From Chelatococcus reniformis (GTDB taxonomy: Bacteria; Pseudomonadota; Alphaproteobacteria; Rhizobiales; Beijerinckiaceae): a DNA stretch of 64,000 nt. Location: positions 496,001 to 560,000 of the forward strand of contig NZ_BMGG01000001.1 of assembly GCF_014640075.1 (NCBI RefSeq), in the 5' to 3' direction. The position numbers were made by a program, and so were the translations under genes. Each line of letters starts with the position of its first letter. Position 1 is the stretch's first letter. This document shows positions 1 through 9,196 of this stretch, one piece after another. The notes under the pieces were generated by a model. It had not been told where the DNA came from, searched no databases, and worked only from the letters and a program-made list of their open reading frames with translations.

Positions 1-1260
1 GAGGTGGTGGCCCGCGCCGGCCACCACGTCGTCGTCTACGAGCGCATGCCCTCGCCGGCGCGCAAGTTCCTGATGGCCGGGCGTGGCGGCCTCAACCTCA
101 CCCATTCGGAGCCGCTCGACCGCTTCGTGGAGCGCTACGGCCCCGACGCGCCGTGGCTCGCGCCGGCGATTCGCGCCTTCCCGCCGGAGGCCGTGCGGGC
201 CTGGTGCCAGGCGTTGGGTCAGCCCACCTTCGTCGGCTCCAGCGGCCGCGTGTTCCCGCACGCCTTCAAGGCCTCGCCCCTGCTGCGCGCCTGGCTCGGC
301 CGGCTGGCGGACCTGAGCGTGGAGCTCAGGCTGCGCCACACGTGGCGCGGCTGGAGCGACGATGGGGCGCTGCTGTTCGAGGGGGCCGACGGCGCACCGG
401 TGATGGCGCGGCCTGATGCCTGCGTGCTGGCGCTCGGCGGCGCGAGCTGGCCCCGCCTCGGCGCCGACGGCAGCTGGACGGCGCCGCTCATGGCGGCCGG
501 CATCCCGGTCACGGCGCTGGCGCCGGCCAATAGCGGCCTCCGCGTCGCCTGGACGCCGCTGCTGCGTGAGCGCCATGCCGGCACGCCGCTGAAGCGCATC
601 GCACTCACCCTGGGTCACCGCACCGTGCGCGGCGAGGCGGTGATCACCGAAGCGGGTCTGGAGGGCGGCGCCGTCTACGCGCTGACGCGCGACGTGCGCG
701 CCGCACTGGACCGCGGCGAGCGCCCCCTGCTGCACCTCGACCTCCGCCCCGATCTGAACGAGCCCGAATTGACGCAGCAGCTTGGCCGCGCCGGCGGCCG
801 GCCGTCGCTCCCCAACCGGCTGCGCAAGGCAAGCCTGCCGCCCGTGGCCGCTGTGCTGCTGCGCGAGGCGGAGCACCGGCCGGGACCGCCAGACGCAGCA
901 ACGGTGGCGGGAGTCGCCGCAGGAGCGGCCGCTGACGCGGCGGCGCTGGCCCGGTGTATCAAGGCCGTGCCGATCCCCGTCGACGGCCTCGCCGGGCTCG
1001 CCCGCGCCATCTCCACCGCCGGCGGCATCCCGCAGGGCACCGTCGACGCCCGCTTCATGCTGCGTGCCCGCCCCGGCACCTTCGTCGCCGGCGAGATGCT
1101 CGACTGGGAGGCGCCGACCGGCGGCTACCTGCTCCAGGCGACGTTGGCAACCGGCGCTGCCGCCGGCCGCGGCCTGCTGGCCTGGCTCGGCGAGCCGGCT
1201 GGGGACACGGCCACGATTAGCCACACGAGCCCCGTTGCGCAGGCCGCCCGGCTCGGCTAG
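1..1260 (+). CDS. HI0933/BaiN-type FAD-dependent flavoprotein, 5' end missing
   Basis: The reading frame is open from the first base of the window, so the N-terminus, including the expected GxGxxG dinucleotide-binding motif, lies outside. The visible part begins at the second strand of the Rossmann fold (VVVYER) followed by [14 protein letters not shown], the hallmark of the HI0933-like/TIGR03862 flavoproteins. Near the C-terminus [19 protein letters not shown] is the second FAD-contact segment of the family, about 30 residues before the end. These proteins are soluble flavoenzymes of unsettled physiological role; some relatives are annotated as aminoacetone oxidases or bile-acid reductases, without a basis for that here. 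The stop codon lies 16 bases before the tRNA gene. Family assignment is firm; substrate unknown. Confidence 0.88.
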   Translation, partial: EVVARAGHHVVVYERMPSPARKFLMAGRGGLNLTHSEPLDRFVERYGPDAPWLAPAIRAFPPEAVRAWCQALGQPTFVGSSGRVFPHAFKASPLLRAWLGRLADLSVELRLRHTWRGWSDDGALLFEGADGAPVMARPDACVLALGGASWPRLGADGSWTAPLMAAGIPVTALAPANSGLRVAWTPLLRERHAGTPLKRIALTLGHRTVRGEAVITEAGLEGGAVYALTRDVRAALDRGERPLLHLDLRPDLNEPELTQQLGRAGGRPSLPNRLRKASLPPVAAVLLREAEHRPGPPDAATVAGVAAGAAADAAALARCIKAVPIPVDGLAGLARAISTAGGIPQGTVDARFMLRARPGTFVAGEMLDWEAPTGGYLLQATLATGAAAGRGLLAWLGEPAGDTATISHTSPVAQAARLG

Positions 1261-1276
1261 TGTCCGCGCCAGGCTG

Positions 1277-1353
1277 GCACCCGTAGCTCAGCTGGATAGA
1301 GCGTTGCCCTCCGAAGGCAAAGGTCACACGTTCGAATCGTGTCGGGTGCGCCA
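1277..1353 (+). tRNA. tRNA-Arg (anticodon CCG), CCA encoded
   Basis: A full cloverleaf can be drawn by eye. The acceptor stem GCACCCG pairs with CGGGTGC, followed by discriminator G and an encoded CCA (1351-1353). The D arm contains GCTCAGCTGGATAGAGC. The anticodon arm is TTGCC-CTCCGAA-GGCAA, giving anticodon CCG (Arg, reads CGG). The T arm is ACACG-TTCGAAT-CGTGT. The length is 77 nt with CCA. It lies directly after the flavoprotein gene in the same direction. Confidence 0.95.
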
Positions 1354-1950
1354 ATATCTCAAGTTCTTCAATGAGATAAAAGAAGTAGACGCAACGTCAC
1401 CACGCGAGACATGCGTCGCGGAAGCAACTGGCCGGAAGTCGTGGGATAGATTGTTGCACTCCCGGTCGCGACCGCCGGAACGCGCTTCTTCACCGAACGA
1501 GACACTGCTGGCGTGCGTCGCGTGGGCTGATATCCACGGCACGAGGACGCGACGAGGGCCGCAGTCCGCCAGGCGGTAGTCAGACAAGCTGCGTTAGCTC
1601 ATACGTCGCGTGGCAACACACGCGAGTAAGCGCCAGGTAGGCTGGGCGCGCGGTTTCGTCGCAACGTCGCGGCAAAGCTGACGTTCTGCCTCGTAGACGC
1701 CCATCTCGTCTTCGGTCAGAAACGCGCCGCCTGGTCGGTGGCGCGGTTGGTGATCGCGTGGGGATTGAGCTTCGGGCCGCGCCGGGCCTCCAGCTTGCTC
1801 GGCCAGCGCTCCAGGGGCGGTGGCGCTCATCATCGCCGCGGTCAGCCAATGAGATGATGACGCGCTCCACGCGCTGCCCAAGCGCGCCGGGAACAGCCTG
1901 GGCTCCGCATTGGTTCTCCGAGCCAGAACTCTTGAACCTGGAGCACCAGC
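1354..1950. other. gene-poor stretch downstream of tRNA-Arg
   Basis: About 600 bases with no convincing gene. Open frames exist on both strands, but none shows recognisable domains or a good ribosome binding site. Just after the tRNA there is a short inverted repeat, ATCTC...GAGAT, followed by AAAA, too weak to call a terminator. A minus-strand frame around 1600-1850 has plausible amino-acid composition (ending near 1594) but no start that can be defended; it could be the remnant of a hypothetical gene. The promoter for the DUF3597 gene should lie at the right end. Confidence 0.5.
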
Positions 1951-2385
1951 ATGAGCATCCTTGGCAAAATCATGAGCGCCGTCTTCGGCTCGACATCGGC
2001 CACTGCTGCTCCCTCCGCGCAAGGGACTGGCCCGACGCTGCCCGCGGGCGAAGCTGCCGCCGCGAGCGCGCCGCAGGCCGGTGTCGAGACAGCACAGGCA
2101 AAGCCCGCGTCGGGCGGTGCGAGCGGCAACGTCGACGTCGCTGCGATTCTTGACAACGCTGCGAAGAACAAGGGCGAGAAGCTTCAGTGGCGCTCTTCGA
2201 TCGTGGATCTGATGAAGGCCCTGGACTTGGACAGCAGCCTTTCCGCTCGCAAGGAGTTGGCCAAGGATCTGCACTACACCGGCGACACAAACGACTCGGC
2301 GACGATGAACGTGTGGCTTCATAAGCAGGTTATCGCCAAGCTCAAGGAGAACGGCGGCAAAGTGCCGGCCGGCCTCGTCAGCTGA
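1951..2385 (+). CDS. DUF3597 domain protein
   Basis: A 144-residue protein. It starts with MSILGKIMSAVFG, followed by a low-complexity Ala/Pro/Ser/Gly-rich linker (about residues 15-60). The C-terminal conserved block of about 80 residues contains KLQWRSSIVDLMKALDLDSS, then RKELAKDLHYTGD, then a MNVWLHKQVIAKLKENGGK motif. That block is the DUF3597 domain, a small helical domain of unknown function found as a stand-alone protein in many proteobacteria. The purine-rich CTGGAGC ten bases before the ATG is an adequate ribosome binding site. No membrane segment or signal peptide. It stands alone, with gene-poor DNA on both sides. The family is certain, the function is not known. Confidence 0.88.
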   Translation: MSILGKIMSAVFGSTSATAAPSAQGTGPTLPAGEAAAASAPQAGVETAQAKPASGGASGNVDVAAILDNAAKNKGEKLQWRSSIVDLMKALDLDSSLSARKELAKDLHYTGDTNDSATMNVWLHKQVIAKLKENGGKVPAGLVS

Positions 2386-2792
2386 TCGGGCAGCGGCGTC
2401 GAGCAGCTGGGCCACGCTTCTCTGCCCATTTGGCAGCCTCCTTGGGGGCCCGGCCATCGATCGTGCCATATGGCAACGCTCCGTGGCGGGGCGGGGCGAC
2501 CGCGGCGCGTAGTCCTGGCTGAGTCGTCGCCCGACCGGGTGCCGTGTTCGTGGGCTCAGCGACTGGCCTGCGGTTTAGGCCGGCGCTCGCTACGCCATGG
2601 AGACGTTCGCCTACCGGGCGCAGGAATGCGGGTCGAGACTGGAGGTGTGGGTGGGGCGCCCCCCCGACGTGGGCGCTGCGCGCGTCGATGCCACCCGCGC
2701 CGTGCTCACCGCCAGGCGCATCACAGCCGTTCTCTACGGCTGTCGGAGCTGTTTCGCGTGAATCAACGGTCCTGCCCGCGGGGTCGGCACCC
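2386..2792. other. intergenic region, no supported gene
   Basis: About 400 bases between the DUF3597 gene and the convergent SMP-30 gene. A short plus-strand frame at 2600-2764 (ATG to TGA, 54 codons) has GC-rich third positions like real genes here, but it has no ribosome binding site and no recognisable similarity. It might be a gene fragment. No terminator with a clear T-run was found. Confidence 0.4.
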
Positions 2793-3689
2793 TCAAGTGT
2801 GACTTTCTGATCGGCCTTGCCAGGGCTGCTGCCAGCTAAGCCGCAAGCCGGGCTCATGCCAGTTGAGTTCGACAAGCTGTCCAGAATGCGCCATCGTGAC
2901 AAAGCAGGTTGTCATGTCCGGACCGCCAAAGCAAAGATTGGTCACCAGAAAGTCCGGCAGAAAGTAGTACTTATATGCTCCCGTCAGCGGACAAATCTCG
3001 GTGATCCCGCCCTGTCTGAGCGTTCCGACGAGGATCTTGCCAGATTGGGAGACAGCCATGCTGTCAAACCGCGCGACGCCCGGAAGTTGGGCGACAAGCG
3101 TAGCCCCTTCGGCAGCCGGAAAAGGCCTGCGACGGACAGAGCCCGGACCGATGATCTCCCAGGACCATACACGCGCGGCAGCCGTCTCGGTCGCATAAAG
3201 GGTCTTGTTGTCCGGCGACAGCCCGATGCCGTTCAAATCCCCATTGAAGGGGAAAATAACCTCTCTAATATGCGAACCGTCTGCTTTCGCCCAGAAGATG
3301 CCGCCGCGGTGGCGCACCCGCCCCTCGGTCTTACCGAAGTCCGTAAAGTAAAAGCCGTCGTCGGTATCAAACACAATGTCGTTCGGACCGGCGAGCCGGT
3401 GGCCATCGACGTTGTCGTAGAGGACATCCCATTTGCCGGTGCGCGGATCGACCACATCGATCCGGCCGCCTTCCCACTGGGCGCCGCCATTGTTGCACAC
3501 GTAAATGCGCCCGTCGGGGCCGATGGCGGCACCGTTCGGGCCCCCGCCAAGGTTTGCAACGACGTCCGTCTTACCGTCTGCGGCTACGCGCGTGAGCCGA
3601 CCTCCCACGATCTCGCAAAGAATAACCGAACCATCGCCCATCGCGACCGGCCCTTCCGGAAACTCCAAGCCCCGAGCCAGTGGCTTCAT
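2793..3689 (-). CDS. SMP-30/gluconolactonase/LRE family hydrolase
   Basis: A 298-residue six-bladed beta-propeller of the SMP-30/gluconolactonase family, which uses a divalent metal to hydrolyse sugar-type or other lactones. Family marks seen are GLEFPEGPVA near the N-terminus (metal-binding Glu), LAGPNDIVFDTDDGFYFTDF (Asn and Asp in mid-protein) and DLNGIGLSPDNKTLYATET (Asn/Asp of the metal site). An upstream in-frame start would add 10 residues. The start at 3689 is preferred because GGGAGAGGTGGGCC precedes it at correct spacing. There is no signal peptide, so it is probably cytoplasmic. It is the last gene of a minus-strand set with a luciferase-like monooxygenase and an alpha/beta hydrolase (137-base gap), which suggests ring-opening chemistry in the same pathway. 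Natural substrate unknown. Confidence 0.88.
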   Translation of the reverse strand: MKPLARGLEFPEGPVAMGDGSVILCEIVGGRLTRVAADGKTDVVANLGGGPNGAAIGPDGRIYVCNNGGAQWEGGRIDVVDPRTGKWDVLYDNVDGHRLAGPNDIVFDTDDGFYFTDFGKTEGRVRHRGGIFWAKADGSHIREVIFPFNGDLNGIGLSPDNKTLYATETAAARVWSWEIIGPGSVRRRPFPAAEGATLVAQLPGVARFDSMAVSQSGKILVGTLRQGGITEICPLTGAYKYYFLPDFLVTNLCFGGPDMTTCFVTMAHSGQLVELNWHEPGLRLSWQQPWQGRSESHT

Positions 3690-3826
3690 GGCCCACCTCT
3701 CCCCCGTGCGTGCGTGCATGCCAGATCGGGAGGCGGGCTACGACTGATGGCCGTCACCCGCCCCGCCCGACAGTGTTCGCTCGGCGCAACCTGCTCAGCG
3801 CCGACCGCGTCGGCTCGCTCCCGCTC

Positions 3827-5008
3827 TCAGGCGCGCAGCCTTTCGGGCTCGGCATGGACTGGCTCGTTCGCCAACCCTTCGAGCATCGGCCGCAGCTTGT
3901 TCGCGACAAGGTCCATGCAGCGGAGCGTATCCTCTTTGGTGGCGGTGCCTCCCATCTGCATGAGCAGATGCCCGATGCCGCCGACCTTCTTATAGAAGGC
4001 ACGGACCTGCTCGTAGACTTGATCAACTGTGCCCCAGAACATCATCCCCTTCTCGCGCAGCTCATGAATGGAGGGGGCTTGATGGCCAAGGAAGAAGTGG
4101 ACCCCGCCCATGCCCCGCCGCAAGCCGCTCGCATAAGCAGCCGCCGGCGCAAATCCAGCGGCGTATTGGAAACTCGGGTGCTGACTTCCGAGGAATTCGA
4201 CCCACTTGTGAATGCGCTGGGCGATCTCGCCTGCTTCGTCTTCGGTCCGCCCCACCGCCATGTATCCCATATAGCCGAGGCGATCCAAGGGGGTGGGTCT
4301 GCCATGGGCCGCTTCGTACGCCTTGCGATAGCTGGCGTAGAAGGGCGAAGCATCCCTGAACCCACTCTGCGAGGTCACACAGACATAGCCTTTGCGGCCG
4401 ATATTCTCTGCGCTGGCGATGCTTTGCCCCGTCATCCAGATGGGCGGGTGCGGATCTTGGTAGGGCCGTGGAACGATATTGACGTTGCGAAAATGAAAGT
4501 ATTCGCCTGCCCACGAGAATGGGCCATCCCGCGTGGTCAGGGCCTTGAGGATGAGGTCGTGCGCCTCCCAGAAGCGACCATTCACCTCCATCGGATTGGA
4601 ATTGGAGTTGAAGTGCTCCCACGGGATGCTCTTGATGAGACCGACTTCGGTTCGGCCGCGCGACAGGATATCGGTCAGCGCCATCTCCTCCGCGAGACGG
4701 ACGGGATCGAGCCGCTGCGCGATGGGAGATCCAATGGACAGGAGTCGCACCCGCGACGTCGTCCGCGCCAAGGCCGCAACGATGACCATCGGCGAGGGCG
4801 ACATGCATTGGAAGCTCGCGTGGTGCTCGTTGACCGCGATGTTGATCCCGAGCTGATCCAAGACCGCATACTCCTCAAAGTACCGGTCGAACAAATCGGC
4901 AGCCTCATCAGGGTCTATGAGAGCCGTCGGTGGAGTATTTCGAATGGGACCGCCCACCCTGTCCCACCCGGGGTGATACTGCTGCTCAGTGAAATACCAG
5001 AGCTTCAT
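3827..5008 (-). CDS. LLM class flavin-dependent oxidoreductase (luciferase-like monooxygenase)
   Basis: A 393-residue TIM-barrel protein of the bacterial luciferase-like superfamily; members use reduced flavin or F420. Seen are the N-terminal MKLWYFTEQQYHPGWD, the EHH motif after strand 2 (NEHHASFQCMSPSP), the RVRLLSIGSPIAQRLDPVRL segment with the family's non-prolyl cis-peptide region, LSRGRTEVGLIKS and HPPIWMTGQS. The start is supported by AGAGGA eight bases upstream. It lies 10 bases downstream of an alpha/beta hydrolase gene, so the two are probably cotranscribed. In such pairs the monooxygenase often oxygenates a ketone, aldehyde or sulfur/nitrogen compound and the hydrolase cleaves the product, but the substrate cannot be read from sequence. 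It is one of three luciferase-like genes in the window. Confidence 0.88.
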   Translation of the reverse strand: MKLWYFTEQQYHPGWDRVGGPIRNTPPTALIDPDEAADLFDRYFEEYAVLDQLGINIAVNEHHASFQCMSPSPMVIVAALARTTSRVRLLSIGSPIAQRLDPVRLAEEMALTDILSRGRTEVGLIKSIPWEHFNSNSNPMEVNGRFWEAHDLILKALTTRDGPFSWAGEYFHFRNVNIVPRPYQDPHPPIWMTGQSIASAENIGRKGYVCVTSQSGFRDASPFYASYRKAYEAAHGRPTPLDRLGYMGYMAVGRTEDEAGEIAQRIHKWVEFLGSQHPSFQYAAGFAPAAAYASGLRRGMGGVHFFLGHQAPSIHELREKGMMFWGTVDQVYEQVRAFYKKVGGIGHLLMQMGGTATKEDTLRCMDLVANKLRPMLEGLANEPVHAEPERLRA

Positions 5009-5018
5009 GGCTATCCTC

Positions 5019-5846
5019 TCAGTTCACGTGTGCCGTTTGGCGGAATTTGACGAGATGTTCCGCGAACTTGAGGGGCTGCTCCAGCGGAAGATAGTGGCCT
5101 GCCTCCGCAACGACCTCGAAGGTGGCGCCTGGAATGGCCTCGGCAAAGCGGCGGCCATACGAGACCGGAACAATCCTGTCGTCCGCTCCCCAAAGCACGA
5201 GCGTGGGAATATCGATATAGGCGAGGCGCGCGCGCAGCCCCGGATTGTGCAGCAAGGGCGCCCAACCAAATTGAGTGAGCCCTTCGCGATTTGCACAGAA
5301 GCGCAGAGATGCATCCTCGTCCATGTTGGCGAAATCCATGTTTGAAAACGCCAGGTTTGCCTTTTCGGGGTCTGAAAAAAGGAGCCCCGGATAATGCTTC
5401 GTCTCCGTGATGAAGACGTCGAGGATTTCCTTTTCCGCCGGGTCCGTGGTGAAGCGTGCGCCGACAGGGTCGGCGAGAGCTAGGCGCGAGAGCCCATCAC
5501 AGCCTTTTGCAGCCATTTCTGCAGCAACCCACCCGCCAAAGGACGATCCGACAAGGGTCACGTCGTCGAGGCCGAGGGTGCGTACAAGCGACACCGTGAA
5601 GTGCGCGAGGTCCTCCATCGTCCGCATCGAGCGCGGCCGCGCGGACGCGCCAAAGCCGGGCAGCGACGGGGCCACGACATCGAAGTGCTTGGCGAGTGCT
5701 CCGATGAATGGATCGTCGACGCTGACGCCGTCGAAGCCGTGAAGATAGAGCAGCGTCGGCCCTTCGCCGACGCGCAGGTATTCAACGGGGGAGCCGCCTA
5801 TTTCGGTCCGCTCAGGCAGAGTGTGGGTGAACAGCATGCGAAGCAT
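5019..5846 (-). CDS. alpha/beta-fold hydrolase
   Basis: A 275-residue alpha/beta hydrolase. The oxyanion segment YLHGFDGVSVDDPFIG is followed by the nucleophile elbow VGSSFGGW (Ser in GxSxG). The acidic residue lies in LVLWGADDRIVP, and the catalytic His in VVAEAGHYLPLEQP near the C-terminus. Size and motifs fit the meta-cleavage-product hydrolase/epoxide-hydrolase-like branch of esterases and C-C hydrolases. A second in-frame ATG at 5837 is possible; neither start has a strong ribosome binding site. It is the first gene of the minus-strand unit with the downstream luciferase-like monooxygenase (10-base gap) and is divergent from a second such monooxygenase at 6232. Probably cytoplasmic, acting on an ester, lactone or vinylogous ketone of the same catabolic route. 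Confidence 0.85.
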   Translation of the reverse strand: MLRMLFTHTLPERTEIGGSPVEYLRVGEGPTLLYLHGFDGVSVDDPFIGALAKHFDVVAPSLPGFGASARPRSMRTMEDLAHFTVSLVRTLGLDDVTLVGSSFGGWVAAEMAAKGCDGLSRLALADPVGARFTTDPAEKEILDVFITETKHYPGLLFSDPEKANLAFSNMDFANMDEDASLRFCANREGLTQFGWAPLLHNPGLRARLAYIDIPTLVLWGADDRIVPVSYGRRFAEAIPGATFEVVAEAGHYLPLEQPLKFAEHLVKFRQTAHVN

Positions 5847-6231
5847 CTTTCATAGCGGCCATGTCTCGTGATCGTCGACGGCGCGGCTACCCGCGTAGAC
5901 GTCGAGCTCGTAGGCCGAGCACATACGGGCCATGGCTGGGCGGAAAGCGTGAAAGCTCCGCCTGCAACCGTCGTCACACGGAGCGCTGCCATCAGCATGC
6001 CCAGTTTGCCTTTCGTCACCGGGAAGTCTCGCTCGCCGCCGCGCAGACGAGCGCCCCGTCGCAGTCCTCAGCGAGGGACTTGCCGTGAGACGATAGAGTC
6101 GACCGGTCGGAGATGACCATTGGCCCCATGGGAAATGTCATTTTTCCTGCGCGTCACGATCGCCTTGGCATTGAGGTCACAGGAGGTGCTAACCTTGGGC
6201 CACCCAGTCCGCTGACGATGAGGTGTGACGA
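5847..6231. promoter_or_regulatory. divergent intergenic region between hydrolase and monooxygenase genes
   Basis: A 385-base gap between two divergent genes, so it should carry promoters for both directions. No sigma-70 pair or operator palindrome stands out by eye. GATGAGGTG just before 6232 is the ribosome binding site of the right-hand gene. No supported small gene. Confidence 0.45.
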
Positions 6232-7254
6232 ATGGCCAGGGCACTGCGTCTAGGCGTAGCCTACGACTTTCGCAATCCGGCTGTATCGGGCCTCAGCCAC
6301 CACGAGCTCTATGCCTCGATCATTGAACAGGTCGCTTGGTTGGACGGATTGGGGCTCGACCTCGTGTGGTTCACCGAGCACCATTTTGTCGAGGACGGTT
6401 ACCTGCCGTCATGGGTTCCGGTCGCAGGGGCGATGGCGGCGCGCACCAAGCACGTTCGCTTCTCCTGCGACGTCTGCCTCCTCCCCTTCAACCATCCGAT
6501 CCGGCTGGCCGAAGATCTTGCCGTGCTCGACAACATCAGCAACGGGCGCGTGGAAATCGGCGTAGGTATGGGATACGCGCCTCATGAGTTCCGCGGGTTT
6601 GGCATTCCGCAGGCGCGCCGGGTGTCACTCACTGACGAAGGCCTCGCGGTCCTGCGTCTGGCGTTTACCGGCGAAAAGTTCAGCTTTACGGGCAAACGCT
6701 ACACGTTCGAGGACGTAACGATCAGGCCGGGTTACGTCCAGGAGGGTGGGCCGCCGCTCTGGGTGGCTGCGATGAGCGAACCAGGCGCGCGCCGGGCTGC
6801 GCAGCACAAGGCCAACTTGTTGCCGCAGGGGATGCGGGCCAGCACCCTCGACACGTGGGCGGCCGACCTCCGCGCCCACGGCACCGATCCGTCGGAATTT
6901 CGCGTCGGCATTATCCGCTCCTGCCTCGTCACCGACGATCGCGAACGCGACTGGCAGACCGTGCGCGCCGCCGAACGGCGGCGCATGGAGGTCTACGATC
7001 GCTTCCGTCAAGAGTCCGGCGGGCCCGGCGGCGCGTCCGGGATCACGCCGGGCGAGGCTATTCCACAGACCTGGATCGTCGGAAACGTCGACCATTGCGT
7101 GACCGAGCTCACCGCATTCATCGAGGAATATGGGCTGACCGACATCGTGACCTGGGCCGTACCCCCAGGATTGCGGACGGACGACATGAACCCGAGCCTT
7201 GAGCTTTACGCGCGCGAGGTCGCCCCCCGGCTTCGGAAGCGATTTGCGGCTTGA
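6232..7254 (+). CDS. LLM class flavin-dependent oxidoreductase
   Basis: A 340-residue luciferase-like monooxygenase, from a different branch to the 3827-5008 gene. Motifs are LGVAYDFRNP at the N-terminus, DLVWFTEHHFVEDGYLPS (EHH flavin/substrate region), HVRFSCDVCLLPFNHPIRLA, NGRVEIGVGMGYAPHEFRGF and GGPPLWVAAMSEPGARRAA. This pattern is seen in the alkanal-monooxygenase-like/F420-like oxidoreductases. GAGGTG seven bases upstream of the ATG supports the start. It is divergent from the hydrolase/monooxygenase pair and is followed after 227 bases by a LysR regulator in the same direction. Cytoplasmic; it needs reduced flavin from a reductase that is not encoded nearby. Substrate not inferable. 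Confidence 0.87.
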   Translation: MARALRLGVAYDFRNPAVSGLSHHELYASIIEQVAWLDGLGLDLVWFTEHHFVEDGYLPSWVPVAGAMAARTKHVRFSCDVCLLPFNHPIRLAEDLAVLDNISNGRVEIGVGMGYAPHEFRGFGIPQARRVSLTDEGLAVLRLAFTGEKFSFTGKRYTFEDVTIRPGYVQEGGPPLWVAAMSEPGARRAAQHKANLLPQGMRASTLDTWAADLRAHGTDPSEFRVGIIRSCLVTDDRERDWQTVRAAERRRMEVYDRFRQESGGPGGASGITPGEAIPQTWIVGNVDHCVTELTAFIEEYGLTDIVTWAVPPGLRTDDMNPSLELYAREVAPRLRKRFAA

Positions 7255-7481
7255 GCGGGTGACGGATCGCCTCCCGAAAGGTGGCCCGCCCTATCGTCCG
7301 CACCCGGTCGCAGCCCCTTGCGGCCGCGCCGCAAGCCGTCGGTTGACCTAACGCGAGGCTGAGCAACCCCGATCTTCTGTCGACCCGCCCGCTCCCGTCG
7401 CCCTAGCGGATCAGCTATGAGGGCACAGGATCCTCATTTCAAAAACGAGGGACCATGGGGAGAGCAGGCCCGGAGAGCGAC

Positions 7482-8393
7482 ATGAACGCTGACCGTTATG
7501 GGGAGATTCTTGTCTTTACGCGCGTTGTCGCCTGCGGAGGGCTATCGGCGGCTGCGCGCGCGCTCTCTCTGTCCCCTTCCGCCGTGAGCAAGCGCATCTC
7601 CCGCCTGGAGAAACGGCTGAACGTCCGCCTCTTGAACCGGTCTTCCCGCTCGCTCCGCTTAACTGCGGAGGGGGAAGCCTTCTACGCTGGAGCGGCGCGC
7701 TCTCTTGATACCCTCGACGAGGCCGAGAACGCCCTGAAGAGTCTGTCAAACTCGCCGCGCGGCCTCTTGCGCATCTTCGGGCCGCCGGCCTTCGGCTACC
7801 TGCAGCTCGCGCCACTCGTTCCCGAGTTTCTTGCCTTGTATCCGGACCTGCGTCTCGAGTTCCAGCTTCACAACGAAATCGTGGATCCGGTCGAGGCCGG
7901 CGTCGACCTCGCCATACGGATGGGGCCGCAGCGGGACAGCTCCTTGGTCGCACGCAAGATCGGTGGATCGCGCTGGATCATCTGTGCAGCGCCCTCCTAC
8001 CTGCGCCGTCACGGCACGCCACAGACGCCGACTGATCTCCTGTCGCACAATTGTATGAGCTTCTCCGTTCGCACGCATCGCGTGCACTGGTCGTTTAAAG
8101 AGAATGGGCACACGGTCCGAGTGCCCGTTCGCGGCAACGCCATTTCCAACCAAGGCGAAATGTTGCGGCAACTCGCCTTGAACGGAGTCGGTATCCTGCG
8201 GATCTCCGAATTTGTTGTCGCCGCCGATACCGCCGCCGGACGCCTGGTGCCCGTCTTGGCCGACTATGTGGAGAAGGAGGAGGAGGAGCCAATCTATGCC
8301 GTCTTTCACCATCAGCGGCATATGAGCCCGCGCATTCGCGTCTTCCTCGATTTCGTGCAGAAGAAGCTCGCCGAGCAGCGCCGCCACAACTGA
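7482..8393 (+). CDS. LysR-family transcriptional regulator
   Basis: A 303-residue LysR-type regulator. Residues about 1-60 form the winged helix-turn-helix, with GGLSAAARALSLSPSAVSKR then RLEKRLNVRLLNRSSRSLRL and TAEGEAFY. The rest is the periplasmic-binding-like effector domain, starting at GLLRIFGPPAFG. The sequence resembles the DhcR/AaeR-like group that regulates catabolic and detoxification genes. An upstream ATG at 7455 is in frame. The start at 7482 is preferred because GGAG lies six bases ahead and LysR proteins normally begin just before the HTH. It sits between two catabolic-looking genes on the same strand and probably controls them and possibly the divergent operon; the inducer is unknown. 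Confidence 0.92.
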   Translation: MNADRYGEILVFTRVVACGGLSAAARALSLSPSAVSKRISRLEKRLNVRLLNRSSRSLRLTAEGEAFYAGAARSLDTLDEAENALKSLSNSPRGLLRIFGPPAFGYLQLAPLVPEFLALYPDLRLEFQLHNEIVDPVEAGVDLAIRMGPQRDSSLVARKIGGSRWIICAAPSYLRRHGTPQTPTDLLSHNCMSFSVRTHRVHWSFKENGHTVRVPVRGNAISNQGEMLRQLALNGVGILRISEFVVAADTAAGRLVPVLADYVEKEEEEPIYAVFHHQRHMSPRIRVFLDFVQKKLAEQRRHN

Positions 8394-9196
8394 CCGCGAA
8401 CGGCGCCGCGTTGCGCCCGCTTTCTCGGCAGCTCCTCTCGCCGGCGCGCGATTCCGCGGTGGCGACCAAGCAAGACTTCCCCTTGATTTGCGAACTCCAG
8501 CATACCGGCCCCGGCGCGGAGATCACCGTGCCGCTATAGCAATTCCGCGTTTCTTCGAACCGCCGAAATGCTCTATCTGATTGATTTGTCGCGTTTTCTT
8601 CACGCGAACCGGCGTCCACTTCGCTCGAAAACGCTGTAGAGCGCAGCGGGCCTACGTTTTCGGTCAATGTTGACGAAAAGGAACAGTGAAGTTTCCTCTG
8701 GCGACAATGGCCAGGGCTAGCCGGTAGACCTTATCTTGTCACCAGCACCGAGCCCGATAGCGAGATGACCGGCGAGCGTGTTCCGTAGCGGAACAGCTTT
8801 CCCACCCGCAACAATCGAGGTTCGGGCCGCCGACGCTCCGGCAGCCGACCTGATCGGAACACATAAAAGTGAGCGGGAGGAGACGAATAATAATGAGGGG
8901 TTTGCTCCAAGTCATGGTCGTGCCTGTCGCCCGCTGCGCCGAGGCAGGGGTGCGGGCGTAGCGAAACACGCCTCCAGCCGAACCCATGCCGGTTTCACGC
9001 GCGGTGCCTCGTCGTCCCGGCTCAACGCCGGACACGGCCGCGAAGAAACCACCGCGCCGCCACCGTCTGTCGGGAGGCCGAAACAGGCAATGCGCGCGTC
9101 CGGGCAGGCGCCAATCTTCGGATTGGCGGCCGCGATCGTCCGACCCGTATTTCGGCAATGCAACACCGCGCCGGCCAAGCTTAAGGAGCACATTTG
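8394..9196. other. 800-base region without a supported gene
   Basis: No frame in this stretch shows domains, and the long frames on the minus strand run through from the opposite strand of the dehydrogenase gene. A 22-codon frame at 8893-8961, preceded by GGGAGGAG, could encode a short leader peptide, but nothing else supports it. The right end carries the ribosome binding site AAGGAG (9183-9188) of the dehydrogenase gene. Its promoter must lie within this stretch, but no convincing -35/-10 pair was found. Confidence 0.45.

Noticed and set aside
1277-1353. Attachment-site duplication of the tRNA 3' end
   Set aside because: No second copy of the T-arm/acceptor sequence was noticed in the window, and no integrase gene is present.
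2600-2764. 54-codon plus-strand frame with GC-rich third positions
   Set aside because: No ribosome binding site, no recognisable similarity, isolated; kept only as a note in the intergenic entry.
8893-8961. 22-codon frame after GGGAGGAG as a leader peptide
   Set aside because: No attenuator-like structure or regulatory codons; the next gene is more than 230 bases away.
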